From positions 1 to 36,288 of IMG/VR virus record IMGVR_UViG_3300017527_000794: a stretch of 36,288 bases of DNA. One strand, 5' to 3'. Shown here one piece after another: positions 1-6,087 of this stretch. The DNA comes from a virus. The notes beneath the pieces were generated by a model. It saw nothing but the letters and a program-made list of their open reading frames with translations. It was not told the origin of the DNA and ran no database searches. How positions within the stretch are numbered: the first letter of the stretch is position 1; each line of letters begins with the position of its first letter. A program made the translations under genes and the position numbers.

Positions 1-38
1 AATTAACAGAAGATGAAATAAAAAGTGTCCATAAATAA
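1..38 (+). CDS. C-terminal end of an upstream gene (partial)
   Basis: Reading from base 3 there is an open frame, LTEDEIKSVHK, ending at TAA 36-38. It runs off the left edge, so the gene continues outside the window. It is followed 10 nt later by the first copy of the 13-bp start-associated repeat and the next gene on the same strand, so it probably belongs to the same early transcription unit. Too short to identify; no function can be given. Confidence 0.4.
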   Translation, partial: LTEDEIKSVHK

Positions 39-47
39 CCACACAAA

Positions 48-60
48 AAACATCATTATT
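48..60 (+). repeat. Start-associated repeat copy (AAACATCATTATT)
   Basis: Variant of the 13-bp motif AAATCTCATTAYY. It directly abuts the ribosome binding site GAAAGGAAAAG of the gene starting at 75. The same order, motif then RBS then ATG, recurs at 1307, 1641, 2026, 2355 and 2547. Confidence 0.75.
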
Positions 61-74
61 TGAAAGGAAAAGTT

Positions 75-755
75 ATGAGTAAATACCAGAGTAATTATAT
101 AGCCAAAGTACCAAACGACAGTGCAGGAAATCTCATTATTTCAGAATTAAAAAAGTATTTAAATAAAAAGTCTTATTGTCTTAAGATTCGAGGATCAAAA
201 CCAAAAGTAAAAGGATCGCATAATAACAGCCCATCAATACCCATTAAGGATTCTCAGGAACTGCGAATTTATGTAATGACTAAGGATGCTGATGTTGTCG
301 GAATTGATCAGGTAAAATGTAATAAAGATTTAAGTAATAGAAATTATGAACTTGATAAAGAGATCAGAGAGTTAAAAAATACCATTACTCAGTTAGAAGA
401 ATCACAAATTACAAGTGATCATCATAAGGATATACAGTTTAATGATGCCGTATCATGTGGGCGATCTCTTAAAAATCAGGTTAATGATTTAATTGAAATG
501 AATAGTATTCAGTTACAAACCATCGAAGAAATTGGAAGAGAAAATAACAGACTGAAGGCTGAATTAAAAGAGTTTAAATCAAATGCAATTCTGGACGATG
601 TACGCAGAGGCTTACAGTCAATGTTTAAAGACATAAACTGTAAACCAGATAGTTTTTTCATAATTGCTGATTTTTGTGTGGAATATATTGTTGATAATAA
701 ATTAAAAGTATCTGAATTGAATAGAGCATTAACCGCTTATTTAGAAAAAAGATAA
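75..755 (+). CDS. Hypothetical coiled-coil protein, early region
   Basis: 226 aa when started at ATG 75, chosen because GAAAGGAAAAG (62-72) is at normal spacing; a TTG 15 nt upstream lies before that RBS. Family not recognised. Residues about 84-110 (NRNYELDKEIRELKNTITQL) and 130-168 (LKNQVNDLIEMNS..IGRENNRLKAEL) have heptad-like spacing of L/I/V and many charged residues, so two coiled-coil segments are likely. The N-terminal 75 residues are basic. No signal peptide or membrane segment. A further copy of the 13-bp motif lies inside the gene at 128-140, read as NLI. It is the first complete gene of the + strand early cluster. A DNA-binding or scaffolding role would only be a guess. Confidence 0.8.
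   Translation: MSKYQSNYIAKVPNDSAGNLIISELKKYLNKKSYCLKIRGSKPKVKGSHNNSPSIPIKDSQELRIYVMTKDADVVGIDQVKCNKDLSNRNYELDKEIRELKNTITQLEESQITSDHHKDIQFNDAVSCGRSLKNQVNDLIEMNSIQLQTIEEIGRENNRLKAELKEFKSNAILDDVRRGLQSMFKDINCKPDSFFIIADFCVEYIVDNKLKVSELNRALTAYLEKR
128..140 (+). repeat. Intragenic copy of the 13-bp motif (AAATCTCATTATT)
   Basis: Exact match to the intergenic consensus, but inside the coding sequence of the 226-aa protein, read in frame as N-L-I-I. It shows that the motif is not restricted to start sites, which argues for a DNA or RNA role independent of the RBS, or for spread by recombination. Confidence 0.6.
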
Positions 756-773
756 GTATAGTTTAAATCACCA

Positions 774-808
774 TTATACATCTGATGCTCTGAACATCAG
801 GTGTATAA
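774..808 (+). promoter_or_regulatory. Hairpin 1 upstream of a start-associated repeat
   Basis: Arms TTATACATCTGATG (774-787) and CATCAGGTGTATAA (795-808) pair over 14 bp with one G-U, loop CTCTGAA. There is no T-run behind it, so it is not a standard terminator. It is followed within 2 nt by a 25-nt sequence (811-835) nearly identical to 1296-1320, which is itself preceded by hairpin 2. Probably an RNA processing or control element of the 5' leader of the gene at 873. Confidence 0.65.
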
Positions 809-810
809 GT

Positions 811-835
811 GGTAGTTTAATAAATCTCATTATTT
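811..835 (+). repeat. 25-nt leader repeat, copy 1 (contains 13-bp motif at 822-834)
   Basis: Begins GGTAGTTTAATAAAT and ends TCATTATTT. 24 of 25 bases equal those at 1296-1320; the only difference is C826 against A1311. It contains the start-associated motif AAATCTCATTATT. Confidence 0.75.
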
Positions 836-872
836 AAAAAGTACCATTAACTTAAAACCAGAGGAGAAAATT

Positions 873-1256
873 ATGAAGATTAAAAGAATTGATTCAAGAG
901 AGTGCGACATTATCAGAAATAAAGTAGAATCTAAATTGGCAGAGGTTGAGCAGGAATTAGGTATAAATCTCAAGATGAATACCATCAGATATAATGAAGA
1001 TGGAGAATCAGCAGGTTTTAAGGTTGAGGTATCGGTTGCCGATGCTACTCCACAAACTGTTAAAGATTATAATCGTTATGCGAGTATCTGCGAATTACCA
1101 TTACTCGGTACAAAGGTTAAGCTTAACGGCAGAATTTTCAAAACAGCAGGTTATAAATCAAGATCAAGAAAAAAACCAGTTATCATAACTGAGGTTTCAA
1201 CTGGAAAACAATTTACAACAAGTGAAGATTCGGTCAAACGTAATATTATTAATTAA
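873..1256 (+). CDS. Conserved-looking phage protein of unknown function
   Basis: 127 aa from ATG 873, preceded by CCAGAGGAGAAAATT, a strong RBS of the second type used in this cluster. Not assigned to a named family. The N-terminal half (about 1-60) is predicted helix then beta (ESKLAEVEQELGINL..GFKVEVSVAD); the C-terminal part has a basic patch (KTAGYKSRSRKKPVIITEV, about 90-108) with the look of a small beta-barrel that could bind nucleic acid, which is inference. It lies between the two hairpin leaders, as a single gene per leader. No membrane or signal features. Confidence 0.75.
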   Translation: MKIKRIDSRECDIIRNKVESKLAEVEQELGINLKMNTIRYNEDGESAGFKVEVSVADATPQTVKDYNRYASICELPLLGTKVKLNGRIFKTAGYKSRSRKKPVIITEVSTGKQFTTSEDSVKRNIIN

Positions 1257-1266
1257 GGTATCAATT

Positions 1267-1292
1267 CAGTACTGCTCTCAGGAGTAGTACTG
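1267..1292 (+). promoter_or_regulatory. Hairpin 2 upstream of a start-associated repeat
   Basis: Arms CAGTACTGCTC (1267-1277) and GAGTAGTACTG (1282-1292), loop TCAG, 11 bp with one G-U. Its sequence differs from hairpin 1, but position and size are alike and both contain TGCTCT at the apex. No T-run follows, so a terminator is unlikely. Confidence 0.65.
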
Positions 1293-1295
1293 CAT

Positions 1296-1320
1296 GGTAG
1301 TTTAATAAATATCATTATTT
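1296..1320 (+). repeat. 25-nt leader repeat, copy 2 (contains motif at 1307-1319)
   Basis: Second copy of the 811-835 sequence. It directly precedes the RBS GAAAGGAAAAA and ATG 1335. Confidence 0.75.
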
Positions 1321-1334
1321 GAAAGGAAAAATTT

Positions 1335-1640
1335 ATGAGACAATTAGAAGAGGCGATAAGAGGATTATTATCAGATAAGATTGAGAGTGAAATCTACACC
1401 GATGAGGATGGAATATGGCTAGACGAAACAGAGATTATAGTTAAACTTGAAGAGTCAGAATCTCATTACCCAGAAAAAATTCAGGGAACGACAGATAAAA
1501 CATTTTGCTTTCCGGATGAGGACTGTCGGCACTGCAATAAAAAAAAGTATAATTGTGATCCTACAGGCTCTGTCGAATGGATCGCAGAGCTAAGAGAATA
1601 TGAAGAATTGAACCTTACTTATTATGTGGCACAAATCTAA
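1335..1640 (+). CDS. Hypothetical acidic protein with a small Cys cluster
   Basis: 101 aa, ATG 1335 behind GAAAGGAAAAATTT. Family not recognised. The N-terminal half is acidic (EEAIRGLLSDKIESEIYTDEDG). Residues about 55-75 hold C-x6-C-x2-C-x6-C (CFPDEDCRHCNKKKYNC), a possible metal site. It sits between two start-associated repeats. Some small phage proteins of this kind are host modulators, but nothing here proves that. Confidence 0.7.
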   Translation: MRQLEEAIRGLLSDKIESEIYTDEDGIWLDETEIIVKLEESESHYPEKIQGTTDKTFCFPDEDCRHCNKKKYNCDPTGSVEWIAELREYEELNLTYYVAQI

Positions 1641-1653
1641 AAACATCATTATC
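1641..1653 (+). repeat. Start-associated repeat copy (AAACATCATTATC)
   Basis: Begins right at the stop codon of the preceding gene and runs into the RBS CAGAGGAGAGAATT of the gene at 1668. Confidence 0.75.
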
Positions 1654-1667
1654 CAGAGGAGAGAATT

Positions 1668-1880
1668 ATGATTGACTTAAGAAAAATAGTAAAAGGTAAA
1701 AGTACCGCACATGGAGCAATAGAAGTAGAAGTATCGGATAAATTTTTAGGTGGATTTGTTTATGTTTACATGGATTATGTTGAGCAGTATCCACATAAAC
1801 AGACATTCTACAAAGAGAGAGCAATCCAGAAGTTAAGTGCATTAAATCTCATTAACTCAGAATTAATAGCAAAAAGTTAA
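1668..1880 (+). CDS. Small hypothetical protein
   Basis: 70 aa, ATG 1668 with a strong RBS (CAGAGGAGAGAATT). No recognised family. It looks like a compact alpha/beta protein: a beta-rich stretch (GAIEVEVSDKFLGGFVYVYMDYV) followed by a helix (ERAIQKLSALNLINSELI). A copy of the 13-bp motif is embedded at 1844-1856, encoding NLIN, and another follows the stop codon. No Cys cluster, membrane segment or signal peptide. Confidence 0.7.
   Translation: MIDLRKIVKGKSTAHGAIEVEVSDKFLGGFVYVYMDYVEQYPHKQTFYKERAIQKLSALNLINSELIAKS
1844..1856 (+). repeat. Intragenic copy of the 13-bp motif (AAATCTCATTAAC)
   Basis: Near the 3' end of the 70-aa gene; matches AAATCTCATTA exactly in its first 11 bases. Confidence 0.55.
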
Positions 1881-1893
1881 ATATCTCATTATC
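1881..1893 (+). repeat. Start-associated repeat copy (ATATCTCATTATC)
   Basis: Directly after the TAA of the 70-aa gene and 47 nt before the micro-gene at 1941, the longest distance from a start among the intergenic copies. Confidence 0.65.
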
Positions 1894-1940
1894 TTTTGAC
1901 CGTATTTGACAAAACATTAACATATAATCAGAGGTATGTT

Positions 1941-2024
1941 ATGGAATCAAGAATTAGAATATATACAGCTTTATCGTACGGAATTGTGCTTATAGGATGT
2001 CTCATTGTCTCTATGGCAGTTTAA
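1941..2024 (+). CDS. 27-aa single-span membrane micro-protein
   Basis: ATG 1941 to TAA 2022-2024, behind a CAGAGGTATGTT RBS like the other type-B starts. After a short basic N-terminus (MESRIRIY) the rest is hydrophobic (ALSYGIVLIGCLIVSMAV), enough for one membrane helix. Flanked on both sides by start-associated repeats, as its neighbours are, which supports it as a real gene. Function unknown; small phage membrane peptides often affect the host envelope or superinfection, but this is inference. Confidence 0.6.
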   Translation: MESRIRIYTALSYGIVLIGCLIVSMAV

Positions 2025-2025
2025 A

Positions 2026-2038
2026 AAATCTCATTATT
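2026..2038 (+). repeat. Start-associated repeat copy (AAATCTCATTATT)
   Basis: Perfect consensus copy joined to GAAAGGAAAGTTATGAG, the start region of the next gene. Confidence 0.8.
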
Positions 2039-2051
2039 TGAAAGGAAAGTT

Positions 2052-2249
2052 ATGAGTAAATTAGTAAGGTTTGTGAATAAGAATGATCGTACATTAAAAC
2101 ATCCGTTATATCCTGAAAAGGAAAGTCTAAGGTGTGTCCATTGTGGGCATGTCTTCTTAGATGATGAGTATGTCGGACATGGTTTTCTGGGATCACATTG
2201 CCAAACATGTGAAGAGGAGTATAATATTAGCAATAAATGGGGTTCTTAA
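2052..2249 (+). CDS. Small zinc-ribbon protein
   Basis: 65 aa, ATG 2052 behind GAAAGGAAAGTT. It has CVHCGH (about residues 28-33) and CQTC (about 50-53), a four-cysteine zinc-ribbon layout with 18 residues between the knuckles. The N-terminus is basic (SKLVRFVNKNDRTLK). Such ribbons bind nucleic acid or protein partners; the target is unknown. One of a series of small CxxC proteins in this arm. Confidence 0.75.
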   Translation: MSKLVRFVNKNDRTLKHPLYPEKESLRCVHCGHVFLDDEYVGHGFLGSHCQTCEEEYNISNKWGS

Positions 2250-2262
2250 AAATCTCATTACC
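2250..2262 (+). repeat. Start-associated repeat copy (AAATCTCATTACC)
   Basis: Begins at the last base of the TAA stop of the zinc-ribbon gene. No gene follows at once: the next 118 nt (2263-2380) hold no convincing ORF, only two more motif copies, suggesting a gene was lost here or that the motif marks module borders. Confidence 0.7.
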
Positions 2263-2337
2263 CTGGTCAAGTCCCGGCAAAATAATTTCATTTTGTTCTT
2301 GCATAAACGAACAGGATTGATATGATAAACGAATAAA

Positions 2338-2350
2338 AACCATCATTATC
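2338..2350 (+). repeat. Start-associated repeat copy (AACCATCATTATC)
   Basis: First of two copies 4 nt apart (next at 2355), with CTACAAAATCT between; the same TCTACAAAA junction occurs after the copy at 2547. Confidence 0.65.
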
Positions 2351-2354
2351 TACA

Positions 2355-2367
2355 AAATCTCATTACC
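2355..2367 (+). repeat. Start-associated repeat copy (AAATCTCATTACC)
   Basis: Perfect core, fused to the RBS CAGAGGAGTGAGC of the 53-aa gene at 2381. Confidence 0.8.
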
Positions 2368-2380
2368 CAGAGGAGTGAGC

Positions 2381-2542
2381 ATGTCAAAAAACGATACAAT
2401 TAAAATCAATAAAGATGTAAAGAAAATAAGAAAGATGCGTGAGGATCTGCAAGAAGAATTACGCGAGATCGAGTCTGCCGCTGAACTTAAAAAGCTTGAG
2501 ATCAGAAACATGAATTTCATGGAAAAGGAATTGATTAAATAA
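2381..2542 (+). CDS. Small charged helical protein
   Basis: 53 aa, ATG 2381 to TAA 2540-2542, with a good RBS (CAGAGGAGTGAGC) and flanked by the same repeats as its neighbours. Almost wholly charged helix (KINKDVKKIRKMREDLQEEL then REIESAAELKKLEI), probably a short coiled coil that dimerises. No family recognised. Too short for usual gene finders. Confidence 0.65.
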   Translation: MSKNDTIKINKDVKKIRKMREDLQEELREIESAAELKKLEIRNMNFMEKELIK

Positions 2543-2546
2543 CACA

Positions 2547-2559
2547 AAATCTCATTATC
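2547..2559 (+). repeat. Start-associated repeat copy (AAATCTCATTATC)
   Basis: Perfect core, followed by ACAAAACACCATTAATTAA and then the RBS GGAGAGGATT of the gene at 2590. A related CCATTAACTTAAA stretch follows the copy at 822, so the longer leader is partly shared as well. Confidence 0.75.
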
Positions 2560-2589
2560 TACAAAACACCATTAATTAAGGAGAGGATT

Positions 2590-2772
2590 ATGGCAGAAGA
2601 GAATATAATAATATCTGATGGAAGAGAGTGCTTTCAAACCATAATCACAAAAACAATAATGATTAAATCAAGGTGTGATGATTGTGGTAAAGAAATGGAT
2701 ATACATAAAATCGATGGCAGTTATTACGATGTGTGTGATGATTGCGAAATCAACATTAAGAGAGGATGGTAA
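2590..2772 (+). CDS. Small zinc-ribbon protein
   Basis: 60 aa, ATG 2590 with RBS AAGGAGAGGATT (the same RBS string precedes the gene at 35665 on the other strand). CDDCGKEM (about 35-42) and CDDCEI (about 50-55) form a compact four-Cys ribbon. Its end overlaps the candidate upstream ATG of the annealase gene, so the two are probably co-translated. Function unknown; its place next to the recombination genes suggests, but does not show, a role in DNA metabolism. Confidence 0.75.
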   Translation: MAEENIIISDGRECFQTIITKTIMIKSRCDDCGKEMDIHKIDGSYYDVCDDCEINIKRGW

Positions 2773-2774
2773 AA

Positions 2775-3545
2775 ATGACAGAAGAGAACAAAGTTAAACC
2801 ATTTAGAGAGATACTTGAGGAACTGAGAGAGCCACTTGCAATGGAAGATATTGAACTGCGAGTAGGTGCAAACTCTCAAAACAGTTTCCTGCTGTTGGTA
2901 TATAAGACAGCCAGAACAGACATGAAACGGCTAAACGATGTCTGCCCATTATGGGAGAACGAGCATCCTGTTGATTCAAAAGGGAACGTGACCTGTACCA
3001 TCCGTATCTGGGATTATGAAACAGAACAATGGATATCGAGGCAGGACACCGGAAAAGAATCTAAAGAAGACAAAGAAAAGGGTGCTTATTCAGACTCTTT
3101 TAAACGTGCAGGATTCAGGTGGGGAATTGGAATAGAGACATACCATGCCCCGGTTATCAGAATTCCTTGGGATATGGACGAACAAACTTTCGGCAATAAG
3201 AAAAAATATACCCCTAAAAAATTCTGGCCATCAAATCTTGAACTCACAAAATGGGAAGTTGTTAACGGCATCCCAGAACTTGAGATTAAGTATGCCGGAA
3301 AGGTCATTTTCCCTGTGAGTATGCAAAAAGGTAAAAAATCTCATTCTTCAGAAACCGATCCGGACAGGAAAGTTAATACAGAAGAGATTAAATACCTGCG
3401 TGATGCATTAACGGTAAAAGGTCTTGATGATAATTATATTATAGAACAGTTTGATATTGAGAAGCTTGAAGATCTTCTGGAGAAGTATGGTAAAGATGCT
3501 CTTCAAAAAATAAACGATTTTGAATTTGACGATGTCCCATTTTAA
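2775..3545 (+). CDS. Rad52-family single-strand annealing protein (Sak-like)
   Basis: 256 aa from ATG 2775, with GAGAGGA at 2759-2765; the ATG at 2766 touches that RBS and is less likely. It should anneal complementary single strands during phage recombination and replication. Residues 102-119 (KGAYSDSFKRAGFRWGIG) match the hallmark helix of phage Rad52-like proteins (KGAxSDxxKRAAxxxGIG). Residues 20-45 and 68-92 give the beta strands of that fold; 200-247 form a separate helical C-terminal region. The last residues, FEFDDVPF, copy the acidic DDxPF tip of bacterial SSB, while the phage SSB at 7583 lacks it. Followed by an exonuclease gene, as in recombinase operons. Confidence 0.85.
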   Translation: MTEENKVKPFREILEELREPLAMEDIELRVGANSQNSFLLLVYKTARTDMKRLNDVCPLWENEHPVDSKGNVTCTIRIWDYETEQWISRQDTGKESKEDKEKGAYSDSFKRAGFRWGIGIETYHAPVIRIPWDMDEQTFGNKKKYTPKKFWPSNLELTKWEVVNGIPELEIKYAGKVIFPVSMQKGKKSHSSETDPDRKVNTEEIKYLRDALTVKGLDDNYIIEQFDIEKLEDLLEKYGKDALQKINDFEFDDVPF

Positions 3546-3559
3546 AGAAAGGAAAAGTT

Positions 3560-3991
3560 ATGGGTTATTCAACAGAGTTTAAGGGTATATTAAAGTTTAC
3601 AAATGAATTAACTGCATCGCAACTTGCAGAGGTAAAAAAGTTTTTAGGTGAAGATTGTAGAAATCATCCTGAATGGGCAAAGGCAAGAAATCTTTATTAT
3701 GTTGACCTTGAACTTACAAATGATTTTTCAGGATTATGTTGGAGCGGAGCAGAAAAGACAAGTGACATGGTTGAAATAGTTAACATGATAATTCATAACA
3801 TGAAATATCTTTATCCGGAATTTGGCTTATGTGGCAGTCTTAAAGCTCAAGGAGAAGATTTTGAGGACACATGGGAGCTTGTTTTTGAAAATAATATTGC
3901 TGTTGCTAAAAAATTAATTAGAACTGGGAATATTATAAAATGCCCATATTGTGAACAAAAATTTGAATATGAAGGAGAGAACAATGAGTAA
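3560..3991 (+). CDS. Hypothetical phage protein with C-terminal CxxC
   Basis: 143 aa, ATG 3560 behind AAAGAAAGGAAAAGTT (same start string as the gene at 75, but without the 13-bp motif). Mixed alpha/beta sequence with several Trp (HPEWAKARNLYYVDLEL, GLCWSGAEK, EDTWELVF); C-terminus holds a single CPYC knuckle (about 131-134). No family recognised. Its stop codon overlaps the ATG of the exonuclease (ATGAGTAA), so the two are translationally coupled, pointing to a linked function. Confidence 0.75.
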   Translation: MGYSTEFKGILKFTNELTASQLAEVKKFLGEDCRNHPEWAKARNLYYVDLELTNDFSGLCWSGAEKTSDMVEIVNMIIHNMKYLYPEFGLCGSLKAQGEDFEDTWELVFENNIAVAKKLIRTGNIIKCPYCEQKFEYEGENNE

Positions 3992-4640
3992 AGAAGGATT
4001 AGTACTAGCATTCGATTTTGAAACTATCGCAAACCCATTTCTGGTAGAGTTACTGCCGGAAGTGAAACAAAAAGCCAACCTTAAAGATCCTGAGAAGATA
4101 AAGGCAGATATCGAGGAGAAGAAAATCAAACAACTTGATATGATGGGCTGTAATCCTCACCTCAATATCATCTGCTGTGCATCCTTCAGAGATGTATACT
4201 CAGGTGATATCTGCTCCTTCATGCTTGAGTCAGGCACTTTGGATGAAAAGCCATTACTTGAGGAAATATGGGATTTCATGGCAGGGTATCAGATCTATAC
4301 TTCATTCAACGGTATGCAGTTTGATGTCGAATGTCTGAAATTCCACAGCATGACACATGAGATTGCCAGAGAGAAGATTTTTTTTATCGGTCAGAATAAA
4401 TATCTAGTTGATAATCATGTTGATATCAGGATGGTACTCGGTCAGAAGAATGACTATGCTAAAGGAACTCAGGATATGTTTTCCAGGGTAATCCTTGGTG
4501 AAGAGGCAGTCGGGTCCGGATCAGAAGTTCAGGAATGGTGGGATAACGGTGATCATGACAAGATACAGGAACATTGTGAACATGATGTTGATCATCTTGC
4601 CAGAATTTATAGAAAGATTGAGGGATATTATGGATTTTAA
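3984..4640 (+). CDS. DnaQ-fold 3'-5' exonuclease (PolB-exonuclease-like)
   Basis: 218 aa from ATG 3984 (AAGGAGAG RBS). All three exonuclease motifs are visible: Exo I FDFETIA (residues 10-16, D11 and E13), Exo II SFNGMQFDVECLK (107-119, D114) and Exo III EHCEHDVDHLARIY (196-209, D201). These acidic residues bind the two metal ions that cut the terminal phosphodiester. Closest to the predicted 3'-5' exonucleases related to the proofreading domain of PolB. Placed after the annealase it could supply 3' overhang trimming for recombination, or proofreading; the choice is inference. Overlaps the next gene by 11 nt. Confidence 0.85.
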   Translation: MSKEGLVLAFDFETIANPFLVELLPEVKQKANLKDPEKIKADIEEKKIKQLDMMGCNPHLNIICCASFRDVYSGDICSFMLESGTLDEKPLLEEIWDFMAGYQIYTSFNGMQFDVECLKFHSMTHEIAREKIFFIGQNKYLVDNHVDIRMVLGQKNDYAKGTQDMFSRVILGEEAVGSGSEVQEWWDNGDHDKIQEHCEHDVDHLARIYRKIEGYYGF

Positions 4641-4905
4641 AATTAAAAGCATGGGAGCTTTATGCTCCCTTGAAATAGATTGCCATATAAACGGTATAGA
4701 TGTAGATCAGGATGATTTTGTTAATCAATATGATAATGCTGAAGATGATGCTGAAGAGTATGGATGTGGCGATATGACCTGTGATATTGAAGATCCAACA
4801 GATGAAGTATTAAATAAATATAAGATAACTGCTGAAGAGCATAAAGTCTTAGCAGAGAAGATTTCAGCAGAGTTGTCTTTTGGAAGTTGCGGATGGTGTA
4901 CATAA
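4630..4905 (+). CDS. Hypothetical acidic protein
   Basis: 91 aa, ATG 4630 with GAGGGAT RBS, overlapping the exonuclease stop by 11 nt; the open frame extends further upstream but over the exonuclease motifs, so the short form is chosen. Very acidic middle (DVDQDDFVNQYDNAEDDAEE). Cys at the ends (CSLEIDC, GSCGWC). The stop TAA shares a base with the ATG of the next gene (TAATG). No family recognised. Strong acidity could indicate a DNA mimic or a metal binder, unproven. Confidence 0.65.
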   Translation: MDFKIKSMGALCSLEIDCHINGIDVDQDDFVNQYDNAEDDAEEYGCGDMTCDIEDPTDEVLNKYKITAEEHKVLAEKISAELSFGSCGWCT

Positions 4906-5204
4906 TGGATTCTAAACTTCAAAAGCCATCAAAGAATAAAAACTCTCATTACCTTAAAAGTCAAAGAGGTAGAAGGTGTCAGGTTGACGGATGCGGAGAG
5001 TTAGCAGAGCCACATCACGTTAACGGACTTCTTAATGAGAATGCAACAGGCAGTAAAAATGATTATCTTTCTGTCCGGTTATGTCGTGAGCATCACGATG
5101 AAGCACACGACTTCCCGAAGATGTTCTGGAAAACACATAACATTGACCCTAAGAATATTGTTATAAAAAATCTCATTACCTATATAGAAGGGATGCGAAA
5201 ATGA
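4905..5204 (+). CDS. HNH-like zinc-finger protein (Ref/Rap-type recombination nuclease candidate)
   Basis: 99 aa from ATG 4905. CQVDGC (residues about 26-31), then PHHVNG (42-47) and LCREHHDEAH (65-74) give the Cys pair plus paired His of a beta-beta-alpha-metal finger as found in HNH endonucleases of phage recombination loci (Ref, Rap/NinG type). The precise family is uncertain. It lies between a recombination exonuclease and a NinB/DUF1367-like gene, which favours a recombination role. Two copies of the 13-bp motif are embedded (4941-4953 and 5168-5180), the second near the 3' end leading to the next RBS. Confidence 0.65.
   Translation: MDSKLQKPSKNKNSHYLKSQRGRRCQVDGCGELAEPHHVNGLLNENATGSKNDYLSVRLCREHHDEAHDFPKMFWKTHNIDPKNIVIKNLITYIEGMRK
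4941..4953 (+). repeat. Intragenic copy of the 13-bp motif (AACTCTCATTACC)
   Basis: Near the 5' end of the HNH-like gene. The last unbroken cores of the family are this one and 5168-5180. Confidence 0.5.
5168..5180 (+). repeat. Start-associated repeat copy inside an upstream gene (AAATCTCATTACC)
   Basis: Perfect consensus, 20 nt before the ATG at 5201 and followed by AGAAGGGATGCGAAA. It is translated as NLIT at the end of the HNH-like protein, showing that the motif precedes starts even where no intergenic space is left. Confidence 0.65.
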
Positions 5205-5647
5205 GTAAATTAGAAATTGCAATGCAGAAAAAGACTCTCATTGATGTATCAGGTACAGCCATTGAAGTTTTTATCCCGATTGATGAGGATGAGGACAAAG
5301 CAAAAGAATTCCAGGAGAATCAGATCCTCGATTGCGATGTGAAGGGCGAAATAACACCCAGAAATCTTGCTCAGATTAGGCTGTACTGGGTTCTTTGCGG
5401 TAAAGTGTCCGACAACACAGGCTTTACTAAAAAAGAGGATGTACACGAGTATATTAAGATTAAGCTCGGACATACAGAAACCCTCTACGATCAGAGCGGT
5501 GAGCCTAAATACCGGACAAAATCAATTTCGTTCCGGAGAATGAAGCAGAAAAAGTTTGAACAGTACATGTCTGCAGCTGTTCCATTAATGGCTGATATTT
5601 TAAACGTAACAGAGGAAGAATTAACCGAATCACAATATGATATTTAA
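5201..5647 (+). CDS. DUF1367/NinB-like phage protein (tentative)
   Basis: 148 aa, ATG 5201 overlapping the preceding stop by 4 nt. Core TPRNLAQIRLYWVLCGKVSD (about 66-85), then KKEDVHEYIKIKLG and RTKSISFRRMKQKKFEQYM (about 119-137): the Q-x-R-x-x-W, helix, KSISF pattern recalls DUF1367 proteins and the NinB-type recombination mediators found beside phage annealases. Assignment rests on remembered pattern only. The neighbourhood (annealase, exonuclease, HNH) supports a recombination or replication accessory role. Confidence 0.55.
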   Translation: MSKLEIAMQKKTLIDVSGTAIEVFIPIDEDEDKAKEFQENQILDCDVKGEITPRNLAQIRLYWVLCGKVSDNTGFTKKEDVHEYIKIKLGHTETLYDQSGEPKYRTKSISFRRMKQKKFEQYMSAAVPLMADILNVTEEELTESQYDI

Positions 5648-5661
5648 GAAAGGATAAAATT

Positions 5662-6054
5662 ATGAGTGGGAATCCAAGTTGGTGTAAGGCAGAAATGGAA
5701 TGTGAAGCGGATAGAGAGTCTTTTTGTAAAGGTGATGGAGAATGTTATTACTACAACCCCAAAATGACCTTCTTCGAAGCTTGGGAAAAGGCGAAAGAGG
5801 GGGATATTTTAAAACACACAGATTCGAGGATTAAAAAAGAAGCTGAAAATGGTATTTGCTATATTGACTCACCCCACCTTGCAGTTTGGCAAAAATTTTT
5901 ATTCGAAAAAGAATGGACAATCATCCCCCAAAAAAAGACGGTCACGGTTGAGATACCGGAAGGGGCAGAGAATGTGAGTATTGATTATACAGAAGGTAAG
6001 CCGTGTTTGTTCAAAAATATCACAAAAATAACCTACGAGATAGAGGAAAAATAA
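5662..6054 (+). CDS. Hypothetical protein with Cys-rich N-terminus
   Basis: 130 aa, ATG 5662 behind AAGAAAGGATAAAATT. The N-terminal 30 residues have five cysteines (CKAEMEC, SFCKGDGEC; about 8-31), possibly a metal site. The middle (FFEAWEKAKEGDILKHTDSR) resembles small phage proteins in which a Trp-containing helix precedes a beta domain; the C-terminal part is beta-rich (KTVTVEIPEGAENVSIDYTE). No family assigned. Confidence 0.7.
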   Translation: MSGNPSWCKAEMECEADRESFCKGDGECYYYNPKMTFFEAWEKAKEGDILKHTDSRIKKEAENGICYIDSPHLAVWQKFLFEKEWTIIPQKKTVTVEIPEGAENVSIDYTEGKPCLFKNITKITYEIEEK

Positions 6055-6087
6055 ATGCAGTCAACTTTTATAAGAGAGGAAAAGAAC

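Noticed and set aside
1923-1928. Perfect TATAAT with TTGAC-like boxes upstream, a possible early promoter
   Set aside because: The two candidate -35 boxes lie 11 and 21 nt away, neither usable, and the start would fall a few bases before the ATG at 1941, removing its RBS.
48-2559. CRISPR-like array, because a short repeat recurs many times
   Set aside because: Spacing is irregular (4 nt to several hundred), the repeat is only 13 nt, and genes rather than spacers lie between copies.
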